From assembly GCA_019752515.1 (NCBI GenBank), contig JAIEMB010000011.1:109937-173936 (forward strand): a stretch of 64,000 nt of DNA, read 5' to 3'. Shown piece after piece: positions 1 to 12,030 of the stretch. The stretch comes from Alphaproteobacteria bacterium. GTDB lineage: Bacteria > Pseudomonadota > Alphaproteobacteria > UBA9655. The notes under the pieces were generated by a model, which saw only the letters and a list, made by a program, of their open reading frames with translations, had not been told where the DNA came from and searched no databases. Within the stretch, counting starts at the first letter, position 1. Every line of letters begins with the position of its first letter. Position numbers and translations under genes: made by a program.

Positions 1-1247
1 ATGTTGATTAAATCTTCTTGTGTTACCTTATATCCCTTATCCAAACAGTATTGTTTAAGATTAAGGAAAGCACCAGCGATTACAGGAGAAGAAAAAGACG
101 TTCCACATACAAGTTCACGAGGGTTATTATTTGCTTGAATATTTAAGTGTTCTCCAGGGGCTAATATAAAATTTCTTCTCGTATCCTCTTCAGGATGCTG
201 AGAATAGTCGGAAACTGTTTCTTTTCCAAAGGGATCAACCCCTGTTGAGCCGGCAAAAATTATTCCTTTTCCTTTTAATTTTTCGAAAAGTTTTTGCTTG
301 GTGGATTTAACAAATAATCCCTTTACATTATCATAGGCTTCACGAATGCGATACATTATTCCAGGAAATGAATCATTTCCCGCCGAATTGACAATTGTAA
401 TTCCTTTTTGTACAGCTTCGGCCATAGCTTCAAGGCCGTCTTGGTCTAAGTCTATTAGCTTTAGACTCAAATTAATGACGTCTACTTTATGATATATTGC
501 TTCACGAATACCCCGGGATAGAGCTTCTGTGGATGTTAATTCTATATTATTCTTTTTCTGAAGCGACATTACACTAAGATCTATAGGTAAAATTGAAGCT
601 TCAGGAGCTATTTTATGAAGAGCATGTATGACGCCTGCTCCATGATTGCATGCGTCTTGCTGGTTATTCCATTCCCATCTCCATTTTCTGGGCCGTATTT
701 CCTCTACTTTTTTCTGATTAGCCTCACGAGAAGCCTCAACTTCTTGGAGTTGTTGTTTTAATAAAAGCTTCTCTTCAGCAGATTCAGCCCACATCTCTTT
801 TCCGAATAAATCCCAGTATTTTTCCCGAAGTTCATTTTCAATTTTCTCATACTTGTCAAAGTCTTCTTCGGGGTTAACCATGTAGGGGTTATTTGGCTTA
901 AGAGCAGCTGGATGAATAAGTCCCTGACGTTTAAGATTTCTCATATGATGTAAGTTGCTGTTAATAGAGTAGTCTAGTACTGCAGCTAAAAGACGTTTCC
1001 CTGTTTTTGTACGTCCTTTAATACTATTAAGATGACAGAACGCGGCATTTGTTGCTCTGACGGGATTTAAAGCCTTTCGCCCACTCAAATGATCTTCGAA
1101 GACATAGGAAGGAGCATGAACACGATCCCCTCTTGCCTCAAAAGCGAAAGGAAGAAAAGTAAAAAAAATGTTAATTGCAATAAAATATCTAAAAAAAACA
1201 ACCAAGAAAAGGCGCCCTAGAGGAATATATAGCTTCAAGGTAGACAT
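1..1247 (-). CDS. secreted subtilisin-like serine protease (S8), partial at window edge
   Basis: The first 415 residues are visible; the C-terminus lies beyond base 1. An N-terminal hydrophobic stretch (about residues 12-37) ending in FAFEA looks like a signal peptide. The subtilase triad can be placed as Asp92 in AAVLDYS, His202 in NHGAGVIHAL and Ser384 in CGTSFSSPVIAG, with the oxyanion Asn291 in SAGND. Asp92 lacks the usual D-(S/T)-G context, so it is the least certain residue. A charged, probably coiled-coil insertion (about 135-190) separates Asp92 from His202. The gene is divergent from uvrD. The ATG at 1247 has no clear ribosome site, but it is the only start that keeps the signal peptide. 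An exported protease acting on surface or host proteins is inference. Confidence 0.85.
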   Translation of the reverse strand, partial: MSTLKLYIPLGRLFLVVFFRYFIAINIFFTFLPFAFEARGDRVHAPSYVFEDHLSGRKALNPVRATNAAFCHLNSIKGRTKTGKRLLAAVLDYSINSNLHHMRNLKRQGLIHPAALKPNNPYMVNPEEDFDKYEKIENELREKYWDLFGKEMWAESAEEKLLLKQQLQEVEASREANQKKVEEIRPRKWRWEWNNQQDACNHGAGVIHALHKIAPEASILPIDLSVMSLQKKNNIELTSTEALSRGIREAIYHKVDVINLSLKLIDLDQDGLEAMAEAVQKGITIVNSAGNDSFPGIMYRIREAYDNVKGLFVKSTKQKLFEKLKGKGIIFAGSTGVDPFGKETVSDYSQHPEEDTRRNFILAPGEHLNIQANNNPRELVCGTSFSSPVIAGAFLNLKQYCLDKGYKVTQEDLIN

Positions 1248-1373
1248 TTATTGTAAAGAGTTCAACTGATTTGTTGGAAAGAAATATCTACACCTTTCAT
1301 TTTCAGCAATTCAATAGATAAAGAAAATTTGATGCTCTTCCCCCTTCCTTAAGAGCGTGGTATAAGCCTCATA

Positions 1374-3566
1374 ATGACATTGGTGCAGCACAAAAATATG
1401 TCCGTAGAGGGCCAAGATATTACAAATCCTGAATTTTTAGAGCAGTTGAGCTCTTTGAATCCAGCTCAACGTCAAGCTATCGAGATGACGGAAGGGTCCT
1501 TGTTGGTTTTAGCTGGAGCAGGAACGGGAAAAACGCGTGTCCTTACAACACGTCTTGCAGCTATTCTTTTAAGCCGTAAGGCCTGGCCTTCCCAGGTTTT
1601 GGCTGTTACATTTACCAACAAGGCAGCCCATGAAATGCGAGAGCGGGTTGCAAGTCTTATAGGGGGGCCGGCAGAAGGATTATGGCTTGGGACTTTTCAT
1701 TCCGTTTGCGTGCGGATTTTAAGACGCCACGCCGAACTGCTAGGGCTTCAAAATTCATTTACGATTTTGGATACGGACGACCAACTTCGCTTGATCAAGC
1801 AAATTATAAAGGCTGAAGAGATTGATGACAAGAAATTTCCACCGCGTGTTCTAGCCTCCATTATTAGTCGATGGAAAGATCGGGCTCTGATGCCAGAGAA
1901 AATTACATCTCCTTCAACGGAATTTGAAAAGGTCGCTTTTCATGTTTATGGTTTGTATCAAGCCCGTCTTAAGGTATTGAATGCGGTTGATTTTGGAGAT
2001 CTGATTCTCTTGTGTTTAAAGCTCTTTACAGAACATAGCGATGTTCTAGCCCACTATACAACCCAATTTCATTACATTCTTGTGGATGAGTATCAAGATA
2101 CAAATGTGGCCCAGTATCTTTGGCTGCGCCTTTTAGCGCAAGGTTCTGGTAACATTTGTTGTGTAGGAGATGACGATCAATCTATCTATGGGTGGCGGGG
2201 AGCAGAAGTTGGAAATATACTTCGGTTTGAAAAGGATTTTCCGGGGGCCGTTATTATTCGACTGGAGCAAAACTATCGTTCCAATTCCCATATCTTAGGA
2301 GCAGCGTCTGGCCTTATTTCTCAGAATAAGGGTCGTTTTGGGAAAACCTTATGGACGGAACAAGATGGAGGAGAAAAAGTTCACATCCAAGGGGTATGGG
2401 ATGGAGAAGAAGAAGCAAGGGTTGTTGCAGATCACGTGGAGAATCTTCACCGTAAAAGCCAGTCCCTTAATCAAATGGCCATTCTTGTTCGCGCTGGTTT
2501 TCAAACACGAGAATTTGAAGAACGGTTTATTACCCTCGGCGTGCCTTATCGGGTCATTGGAGGTCCCCGCTTTTATGAGCGGCTTGAAATAAGAGACGCC
2601 TTAGCCTACATGCGAATTGTTGTGCAGCCTAACGATAGCCTGGCTTTTGAACGTATCATCAATACGCCCAAAAGAGGAATTGGTACAAGTACGCTTCAAA
2701 TACTTCACCAATACGCACGTTATGAAGAGATCTCACTTACAGAAGCAACTCTTCGTTTGATGGAAACAGATGAATTGCGAGGGAAAGCTAAGACGGCTCT
2801 TCAAGGACTTTTGTACGATATGGGACGATGGCGGAAACAGCTTGAGACGATGGCCCATGGAGAGCTTGCTCGTTTGGTTTTGGATGAATCGGGCTATACG
2901 GCTATGTGGCAAGCAGATAAATCTCCTGAAGCTCCCGGGCGTCTTGAGAACTTGAAAGAATTTGTAAATGCAATAGATGAGTTTGAGAGCTTACAGGCCT
3001 TTTTGGAGCACGTAAGTCTTGTTATGGAAAATGCAAGCGGAACTGGCACAGAGATGGTTAGCATTATGACACTTCACAGTGCAAAAGGTCTCGAATTTAA
3101 CAACGTGTTTTTGGCAGGATGGGAGGAAGGGCTTTTCCCTCATCCACGTGCTTTAGGGGAAGCAGGAGGAGCGGGTTTAGAAGAGGAGCGCCGCTTAGCT
3201 TATGTGGGTCTCACACGGGCGCGTGAAAGGGCCATTATTACATTTGCTGCAAACCGTCGTGTACACAATCAATGGCAATCGAGTATGCCTTCTCGTTTTA
3301 TTGAGGAACTACCGATTGAGCATACGGAACGTGTGAATGTGGGGAAGCGAACTCTCTCTTATAGGCGTCCGCAACCTACACCAAAACTTTCATCCTTTGA
3401 ACCTCAACTTGCGGAAGGGAAAGACTTTCATTTAAGGCAGCGGGTCTTTCATATAAAATTTGGTTATGGTTGTGTGATGGCTATTGAAGGCGATAAGCTT
3501 GAGATTGATTTTGATCATACGGGCGTAAAGAAAATAATGAAATGTTTTGTAAAGAGCGCAGAATGA
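1374..3566 (+). CDS. uvrD: DNA helicase II, UvrD/PcrA family
   Basis: A superfamily 1A 3'-5' DNA helicase of 730 residues, the normal UvrD/PcrA length, acting in nucleotide excision and mismatch repair in the cytoplasm. Motifs occur in order: Walker A AGAGTGKT (47-54), TFTNKAAHEM, GTFHSVCVRILRRH, Walker B LVDEYQDTN, CVGDDDQSIYGWRGA, LEQNYRSN, TLHSAKGLEF and the arginine-finger motif AYVGLTRARER. The last 45 or so residues (GYGCVMAIEGDKLEIDF) match the Tudor-like tail of PcrA/UvrD that contacts RNA polymerase. A second in-frame ATG at 1398 is an alternative start; neither has a clear Shine-Dalgarno. It overlaps prmA by an ATGA junction, so the two are probably co-translated. Confidence 0.97.
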   Translation: MTLVQHKNMSVEGQDITNPEFLEQLSSLNPAQRQAIEMTEGSLLVLAGAGTGKTRVLTTRLAAILLSRKAWPSQVLAVTFTNKAAHEMRERVASLIGGPAEGLWLGTFHSVCVRILRRHAELLGLQNSFTILDTDDQLRLIKQIIKAEEIDDKKFPPRVLASIISRWKDRALMPEKITSPSTEFEKVAFHVYGLYQARLKVLNAVDFGDLILLCLKLFTEHSDVLAHYTTQFHYILVDEYQDTNVAQYLWLRLLAQGSGNICCVGDDDQSIYGWRGAEVGNILRFEKDFPGAVIIRLEQNYRSNSHILGAASGLISQNKGRFGKTLWTEQDGGEKVHIQGVWDGEEEARVVADHVENLHRKSQSLNQMAILVRAGFQTREFEERFITLGVPYRVIGGPRFYERLEIRDALAYMRIVVQPNDSLAFERIINTPKRGIGTSTLQILHQYARYEEISLTEATLRLMETDELRGKAKTALQGLLYDMGRWRKQLETMAHGELARLVLDESGYTAMWQADKSPEAPGRLENLKEFVNAIDEFESLQAFLEHVSLVMENASGTGTEMVSIMTLHSAKGLEFNNVFLAGWEEGLFPHPRALGEAGGAGLEEERRLAYVGLTRARERAIITFAANRRVHNQWQSSMPSRFIEELPIEHTERVNVGKRTLSYRRPQPTPKLSSFEPQLAEGKDFHLRQRVFHIKFGYGCVMAIEGDKLEIDFDHTGVKKIMKCFVKSAE

Positions 3567-4426
3567 ATTTAAGTCAACTTGAGTGCCCTATAGATTTGCT
3601 TGTTGCCGATGATCTTCCTTCTTGTTTAGAAGAGGATGCCTTTTCTGTAAGTTGGTATGAGAAGACGCCGGATCAATGGGCCCTTCAGGTTGTGTTCGAT
3701 CCCTCTTATGAAGTTTCAATTAAGGAGACCCTCAAAAGGTTTTTTAAGGAAAAAAAAATACCTTTTCCTTCTATAAAAATTAGTCCTCTTCCTCAGGAAA
3801 ATTGGGTGGCGGCTGTTTATCGCGATTTTCCTCCGCTCACAATTGGACGATTTTATATATATGGGTCTCATATTCGGGACAATCTGCCAAAGGGTCTGCT
3901 CCCTTTGTGCATTGATGCGGCGACAGCTTTTGGATCTGGCCAACATGAATCGACTGAGGGATGTTTGAAGGCCCTATCTCTTCTTGTAGACCATCATTCT
4001 TTTCAATGCCCTTTAGATATGGGATGCGGGTCAGGGATTTTAGCTCTTGCGATGGCGTCTCTGTGGAAAGTTCCCGTACTAGCGTGCGATAATGATCCTG
4101 AAGCTATTCGAGTGACGGTGGAGAACGGGAAAATCAATCATTACGAAAAGTATGTTGAGGCTTATGTAAGTCAAGGGTTTGAAGCGATTAAAGATAAGAC
4201 CTTTGACCTTATTACGGCAAATATCCTTGCGGGCCCTCTTTGCCATATGGCGGGAGATGCGGTGCGGAGTTTGGTTCCTGGAGGCTACATTGTCCTTGCG
4301 GGTCTCTTGAATCGTCAAGCAGAAGATGTGATTGATGCTTATCGGAGCTGGGGGATGAAACTTGTTGAACAGCTTTTTGTAGGCGATTGGTCCACATTGA
4401 TTATGCGGAAAGAAAGTCATGAATAA
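3563..4426 (+). CDS. prmA: ribosomal protein L11 methyltransferase
   Basis: A SAM-dependent methyltransferase (287 residues) that trimethylates ribosomal protein L11. The signature FGSGQHESTEGCLKAL, the SAM-binding DMGCGSGILALAMA and the catalytic-loop ANILAGPL are all present, preceded by the small N-terminal substrate domain typical of PrmA. I chose the ATG at 3563 because it forms an ATGA overlap with the uvrD stop. A longer reading from 3542 would lie inside the uvrD coding end. The next gene starts at 4419, overlapping by 8 bases, so uvrD, prmA and the aminopeptidase form one transcription unit. Confidence 0.95.
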   Translation: MNLSQLECPIDLLVADDLPSCLEEDAFSVSWYEKTPDQWALQVVFDPSYEVSIKETLKRFFKEKKIPFPSIKISPLPQENWVAAVYRDFPPLTIGRFYIYGSHIRDNLPKGLLPLCIDAATAFGSGQHESTEGCLKALSLLVDHHSFQCPLDMGCGSGILALAMASLWKVPVLACDNDPEAIRVTVENGKINHYEKYVEAYVSQGFEAIKDKTFDLITANILAGPLCHMAGDAVRSLVPGGYIVLAGLLNRQAEDVIDAYRSWGMKLVEQLFVGDWSTLIMRKESHE

Positions 4427-6080
4427 ACTAGAGGTCTTAAGAGAACATATAAGAGACAAAGGACTTTCAGCTCTTTTGATTCCCCGTACCGATGAATTTC
4501 AAGGTGAATATATAGCCCCTTACGCGGAAAGGCTTAGATGGCTCACTGGCTTTACGGGTTCGGCAGGGTTTGTCATTCTCACTGAGAGGAATGCTGCTTT
4601 TTTTACGGATGGACGCTATATCTTACAAGCAGAAGAAGAAGTTCCTTCGTTTTATGAACGTTATAATAGTGCGGATAAAACACCTTGGGAGTGGGTATCT
4701 GAGAACCTTACCGAAGGTCAGATAATAGGATATGATCCTTGGCTATTTACGGAAAACCAACTCCAACGATACAATCAACCTCTTCTTTCCTTAGAGAAGA
4801 ATCCAATTGATATCTTTTGGACAGATAGACCCCATCCTCCACAAGATTTTATTAGACTGTATCCCTTAAAATATGCGGGCGAAAGTGATGAAAGTAAACG
4901 CAAGCGCATGGGAAAGGCTTTAAAAGCAGATCATGCCCTGATTACGGCTTGTGATTCCATAGCCTGGCTTTTAAATATCCGAGGAAGTGACTTACCTTAT
5001 ACCCCCATTGTTCATAGTATGTGTTTGCTTCATAGAGATGGATCCTATGATTTTTTTGTGGATTTAAACAAGGTGACAGGGGAAGTTTTTAATTATCTTC
5101 GTCAGGGGGGAGGCCGGGCTATAGATATCCAGCGGGTAGAAGAACATCTCAGTAGGCTGGAGGGAACCTGTCAGGTTGATCCTCAGGTAACTCCTATTGT
5201 TCTTCTAGACATCTTGAAAGAAAGGGCCGTCCGAGAAAGAGATCCCTGCATTTTAGCAAAATCTATAAAAAATGAGGTAGAGCTTAAGGGAGTAATTGAG
5301 GCTCATATCCAAGACGGTAGGGCCCTTAGCCAGTTCTTAAAGTGGTTGGAGGGACAGCCTTTAAAGGGGGAAACCACGGAGATTTCTGCAGCTGAAAAGC
5401 TTTATGCGTTTCGGAAAACAGGTGAGCATTTTAAGGGCTTAAGCTTTGAGACGATTTCTGGCTTTGGATCCCATGGAGCTATTATTCATTATCGTGTCAC
5501 GCCAGACTCGAATGTTTCTTTGACCCGAGAGGGGATTTACCTTTTGGACTCTGGGGGACAGTATTTAGGCGGGACAACGGACGTAACGCGTACAATTGCA
5601 CTAGGCACGCCCACGATTGAGCAAAAAGATCGTTACACGCGTGTACTAAAAGGCCATATTGCTCTTGCAACAATTAGGTTTCCAGTAGGAACGACAGGGG
5701 CTCAGTTAGATGTTCTCGCTCGCCAGTTTTTGTGGGAGGCTGGATATGATTACGACCATGGTACAGGTCATGGTGTTGGGAGTTATTTAAATGTTCATGA
5801 AGGCCCTCAAGGTGTTTCAAAAAGAGGGACAGATATTCCTCTAAGGCCTGGAATGATTCTCTCTAATGAGCCGGGATACTACAAAGAAGGTGAGTATGGA
5901 ATTCGTATTGAGAATTTGGTAAGGGTTGTTGAGCTTTCCAACCCCAAGGGCTTTTATGGTTTTGAGACTCTTACTCTCGTGCCTTTAGACAAGAAGCTGA
6001 TTGAAGATTCTCTTCTTACGGAGAAGGAACGAAAGTGGATTCAAGACTATGAGGAGGAAATAGCTAAAGTTTTTCAATGA
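4419..6080 (+). CDS. Xaa-Pro aminopeptidase (M24B, aminopeptidase P family)
   Basis: A 553-residue metallopeptidase of the longer three-domain aminopeptidase P type: two creatinase-like N-terminal domains, then a pita-bread catalytic domain from about residue 300. It removes N-terminal residues that precede proline. The dinuclear metal ligands are visible in order: Asp in LLDSGGQY, Asp in GGTTDVTRT, His in YDHGTGHGVG, Glu in LSNEPGYY and Glu in GIRIENLV. The start overlaps the prmA end by 8 bases. No signal peptide is seen, so it is probably cytosolic and used in peptide turnover. Confidence 0.93.
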   Translation: MNKLEVLREHIRDKGLSALLIPRTDEFQGEYIAPYAERLRWLTGFTGSAGFVILTERNAAFFTDGRYILQAEEEVPSFYERYNSADKTPWEWVSENLTEGQIIGYDPWLFTENQLQRYNQPLLSLEKNPIDIFWTDRPHPPQDFIRLYPLKYAGESDESKRKRMGKALKADHALITACDSIAWLLNIRGSDLPYTPIVHSMCLLHRDGSYDFFVDLNKVTGEVFNYLRQGGGRAIDIQRVEEHLSRLEGTCQVDPQVTPIVLLDILKERAVRERDPCILAKSIKNEVELKGVIEAHIQDGRALSQFLKWLEGQPLKGETTEISAAEKLYAFRKTGEHFKGLSFETISGFGSHGAIIHYRVTPDSNVSLTREGIYLLDSGGQYLGGTTDVTRTIALGTPTIEQKDRYTRVLKGHIALATIRFPVGTTGAQLDVLARQFLWEAGYDYDHGTGHGVGSYLNVHEGPQGVSKRGTDIPLRPGMILSNEPGYYKEGEYGIRIENLVRVVELSNPKGFYGFETLTLVPLDKKLIEDSLLTEKERKWIQDYEEEIAKVFQ

Positions 6081-6094
6081 CATAACTAATTCTA

Positions 6095-6367
6095 TTAATT
6101 TTTGTTCTTTCCCCGTCGTTTTATAAACCGTTCAACGAAAGGGCAGCTTGGTATGACTTGGTACCCATTTTCTTCAGCATAATCCAAAGCAAATTTAACA
6201 ATTTCTTGACCAATGTTCCTACCACGGAGTTCAGGGGGTACAAACGTACTATAATAATCTAAGGTTTTCCCATCCGGGGAAATCGCGTATTTTAATACAG
6301 CTACTTTGTTGTCAACGACGGCTGTAAATTGATGATTTGCTTTGTCGTGTGTAATTTCGATGTTCAT
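6095..6367 (-). CDS. small GNAT-like acetyltransferase (YjdJ / Acetyltransf_CG family)
   Basis: A 90-residue protein with the compact GNAT-like fold of the YjdJ family: a beta hairpin (AVVDNKVAVLKYAI), the acetyl-CoA-binding segment VPPELRGRNIGQEIVKFALDYAEENGY, and the closing VIPSCPFVERFIKRR. The frame is open upstream to 6445, but the family begins close to the ATG at 6367 (MNIEITHD), so I took that start. It is convergent with the aminopeptidase gene and leaves only 14 bases between the two stops. The substrate is unknown in this family. Confidence 0.82.
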   Translation of the reverse strand: MNIEITHDKANHQFTAVVDNKVAVLKYAISPDGKTLDYYSTFVPPELRGRNIGQEIVKFALDYAEENGYQVIPSCPFVERFIKRRGKNKN

Positions 6368-6636
6368 TTTTAGGTCTGCGTAGTTAACTCCTTTTATTAC
6401 TCTATAACTCAAGTTGTGGTTAAAGAGAAGAATTAATAAATTCATAAGGTTGAGACATACTCTCTTTTGACATAAAGATAAGGAGATGCGTCAATGATGA
6501 TAAGTTACGTTAAGTGGTTTATTCTGCATTCCACATAACTTTTCCTTAGCTAGAGGCTTTTTGTTGACAAATACTTAAGAGCAGATTAATTATATCATAA
6601 GTTATATTTATTTTGTATTTTTAGAAGAGGTTTTTT

Positions 6637-7356
6637 ATGAAATTTAATTTTGTAATTCTATTTTTATTATTTTCAGCTAGTAACTCCAATATACAAGCTG
6701 GACACATTCTACATGAAGAAACTCGAGAAATTGAATGTCTCATGGACGGAAATTATAAACATACAAGTCGACTTATTCATGATCCTCAGAAAATAGAATC
6801 ATTTTCCCAGCCTTTCCAGCATGTTAATCCTGTTGAAAATCAACTTGAGTTCGCTCAGAATTTTTCTGAGTGCACGAAAGCAGGCTATGATATGTTTGGT
6901 ATGTCGGAACAGCGCATAAGTCAGAGCGAAAATAAAATTCTCTATACGAGTGGTTTAGTAGATTGTATTGGTTTATCAGTATGGGATCCATTAAACGAGG
7001 TTGCATCTTTGAAACATGTTACCAAGATGGAGCTAGGAGCCAATAGCTCGATTTTTAAAGACCATTTCATAGTCCCCCTCATGAGTAAAATTACAGATCC
7101 GTCAAAAACAACTGTTAATATTGTCTCCTCTTACTGGACCAAAGATACGTTGGAGATGATCGAAATAATGCAATCATATGGATTTCCTATATCTGGGATA
7201 AGCATTCCTAAGGCAGCTATGGAGACAACAAAGACAGAATTTAATAGATATGTGGATAAAAGTACAACACCTCCAATATATTTCTCAGAGGTGACCCCAA
7301 TGGCTGTAATGTGCATTGACACACAAACTGGGAAAGTAGGGTTTATATATAATTAA
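6637..7356 (+). CDS. secreted CheD-like glutamine deamidase domain protein
   Basis: A 239-residue protein with a signal peptide (hydrophobic 4-14, cleavage probably after Ala21), a roughly 75-residue N-terminal part I do not recognise, and a C-terminal half (about 98-239) that follows the CheD fold. The CheD catalytic triad Thr-x5-Cys-x16-His is reproduced exactly as Thr104, Cys110 and His127 in TSGLVDCIGLSVWDP...ASLKH, including the CheD-like DP after the Cys strand. The later stretches TLEMIEIMQSYGFPISG and CIDTQTGKVGFI resemble the CheD segments equivalent to NVEAVREFLxxxGIPV and FDxxTGKV. No chemotaxis gene is nearby. AGAGG lies 6 bases before the ATG, and a TTGACA hexamer sits at 6564 without an obvious -10 box. 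Export makes an ordinary chemoreceptor role unlikely; an effector role is inference. Confidence 0.7.
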   Translation: MKFNFVILFLLFSASNSNIQAGHILHEETREIECLMDGNYKHTSRLIHDPQKIESFSQPFQHVNPVENQLEFAQNFSECTKAGYDMFGMSEQRISQSENKILYTSGLVDCIGLSVWDPLNEVASLKHVTKMELGANSSIFKDHFIVPLMSKITDPSKTTVNIVSSYWTKDTLEMIEIMQSYGFPISGISIPKAAMETTKTEFNRYVDKSTTPPIYFSEVTPMAVMCIDTQTGKVGFIYN

Positions 7357-7597
7357 ATACTTATTTACTATAATTCATTCAAAATACATGTTTATTTGAA
7401 ATAAAAACTAAACTTATATATAATAAGTTACTGAAAGAGTAGAGTTCTTCCTCTGTTTGTGAAAAACAGTGGGAATCTCAATGACTCTAGAATATAATTC
7501 GAACCAGCATTCTTTTCCCACCTAAACTCTGTTGTCAGGCTGCTAGCAGTATGGTACTACAATAAAAAAAGTATAAATAATTAATAGGACAAGTTCT

Positions 7598-8152
7598 GTG
7601 TCGGTGAACGAAGTAAGACGCGACAAAATTGCAAAGAGGTATGGGGGCGTCTTATTTGATCTTTCTCAAGAAAGTAGGTCTCTGAAAAAAGTGCTTAAAG
7701 AAGCCACCTTTCTTCTTAAATGCCTTGAAGAAGAATCTCAACTTTGGTCCCAAGTTACGAGTCCTGTTGTACCTCTTCGAGCTCAATGTCAGATGATTGA
7801 AAAACTAGCTTCTTTATTGCATTTAGGAAGTCTCATGAAACGGTTCTTAGACATTGTATGCCAGAACCGCCGGCTTCAGGATTTAATTTTTATTTTGAGA
7901 AATTTTATAGACAGGACCCAACTTGCTGAAGGTGTTGTAGAAGGCGTTTTAGAAACGGCAGAAGAGCTTTCATCAAAACAAATTGAGAAGCTTCAAAAAT
8001 CTTTAAAAGCCCAGTTGGGTAAAGCGATTTCCTTACACCAACGTATTGATGAAGCCCTTTTAGGAGGTGTTATTTTACGTGTAGGTTCTCTTATGATTGA
8101 CGTTTCACTTCGGACGCAATTAATCAAATTTCGACAGGTATTGAAGGGGTAA
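7598..8152 (+). CDS. atpH: F1Fo ATP synthase subunit delta
   Basis: A 184-residue OSCP/delta subunit that joins the F1 head to the peripheral stalk. The N-terminal helical domain (KIAKRYGGVLFDLSQE) and the C-terminal GVVEGVLETAEELS...GGVILRVGSLMIDVSLRTQL match the family. It starts with GTG, preceded by AGGA. It is the first gene of atpHAGDC, and only 3 bases separate it from atpA. The Fo genes are not in the window, as is common in alphaproteobacteria, where F1 and Fo operons are separate. Confidence 0.95.
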   Translation: MSVNEVRRDKIAKRYGGVLFDLSQESRSLKKVLKEATFLLKCLEEESQLWSQVTSPVVPLRAQCQMIEKLASLLHLGSLMKRFLDIVCQNRRLQDLIFILRNFIDRTQLAEGVVEGVLETAEELSSKQIEKLQKSLKAQLGKAISLHQRIDEALLGGVILRVGSLMIDVSLRTQLIKFRQVLKG

Positions 8153-8155
8153 CAG

Positions 8156-9684
8156 ATGGAACTACGAGCTGCGGAAATTTCATCAATATTAAAAGAACAA
8201 ATTGCAAATTTTAATGAGCAAGCTGAAGTGGCAGAGGTGGGACAAGTTCTCTCTGTTGGTGACGGTATTGCCCGTGCTTGGGGACTTGATCAGGTTCAAG
8301 CTGGGGAAATGGTTGAGTTTTCTTGCGGAATAAAAGGAATGGCTCTTAACCTGGAACCAGATAATGTTGGTATCGTGATATTTGGTGAAGATCGAGAGAT
8401 TCGCGAAGGCGATACGGTTAAGCGAACAGGACAAATTGTAGAAGTCCCTATTGGACGTGGCCTCTTAGGGCGTGTTGTCGATGCATTAGGTAATCCTATT
8501 GATGGGAAGGGGCCTCTTAAAAACGTTACAACCTCTCGGGTTGAAAAAAAGGCTCCTGGTATTATTACAAGACAGTCTGTTCATGAGCCTATGCAAACGG
8601 GTCTAAAAGCTATTGACGCTCTTGTTCCTATTGGAAGGGGGCAGCGGGAGCTGATTATTGGTGATCGACAAACGGGGAAAACAGCTATTGCCATAGATGC
8701 CATTCTCAATCAAAGGGACATTAATAGTGGAGATGATGAATTTAAAAAGCTCTATTGTGTGTATGTCGCCATAGGTCAAAAGCGCTCTACTGTAGCTCAG
8801 ATCGTCAAAATCCTCGAGGAAAGAGGGGCAATGGAATACAGCATAGTCGTGGCTGCTACGGCCTCTGATCCCGCGCCTATGCAATATCTTGCACCTTATA
8901 CGGGATGTACGATGGGTGAATATTTCCGGGATAATTCGAGTCATGCTCTTATTGTTTATGATGATCTTTCAAAACAGGCGGTTGCCTATAGGCAAATGTC
9001 TCTGCTTTTGAGGCGACCTCCCGGACGGGAAGCCTATCCAGGTGACGTTTTCTATTTGCATTCACGCCTCTTAGAGCGAGCTGCAAAATTAAATGCCGAA
9101 TACGGTGGAGGATCCTTGACAGCTCTTCCCATCATTGAGACTCAAGCGGGAGATGTTTCTGCCTATATTCCAACCAATGTTATTTCAATTACAGATGGCC
9201 AAATCTTTTTGGAGACAGACCTTTTCTATAAAGGCATTCGCCCTGCCATAAATGTAGGTCTCTCGGTGAGTCGTGTAGGGTCGGCCGCTCAAATTAAAGC
9301 TATGAAGCAAGTTGCAGGGTCTATTAAACTTGAACTTGCTCAATATCGTGAAATGGCAGCGTTTGCTCAATTTGCTTCCGATCTCGATGTAGCTACTCAA
9401 AAACTCTTGAACAGAGGAAGTCGGTTAACCGAACTTCTCAAACAACATCAGTTTTCACCGCTTCCTGTTGAAGAACAAGTCGTCGCTATTTTTGCTGGCG
9501 TCAAGGGCTATTTGGATGGGCTTGCCATTAATGATGTGAACCGCTTTGAAAAAGCGGCCTTAAAAGCTATACATCATGATGACCCTCAAATATTAGAATC
9601 CATCCGAGAAGAAAAAGCGATTTCTGAAAAGACAGACGAAAAACTCCATTCTTTCTTTAAGAATTTTCTGAAAATTTTTGTATA

Positions 9685-9685
<1 letters not shown>
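8156..9685 (+). CDS. atpA: F1Fo ATP synthase subunit alpha
   Basis: A 509-residue, full-length, non-catalytic nucleotide-binding subunit of the F1 hexamer. The P-loop GDRQTGKTA, the Walker B region [16 protein letters not shown] and the alpha signature [24 protein letters not shown] are intact. AAGGGG lies 7 bases before the ATG. Its TAA overlaps the atpG ATG by one base, indicating translational coupling. Confidence 0.98.
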
Positions 9686-12028
<2,343 letters not shown>

Positions 12029-12030
12029 GG

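Noticed and set aside
7440..7560. Possible tRNA (a GGTTCGAAT-like loop on the minus strand)
   Set aside because: The flanking bases do not form a T stem and no cloverleaf can be drawn. No tRNA or CRISPR array was found anywhere in the window.
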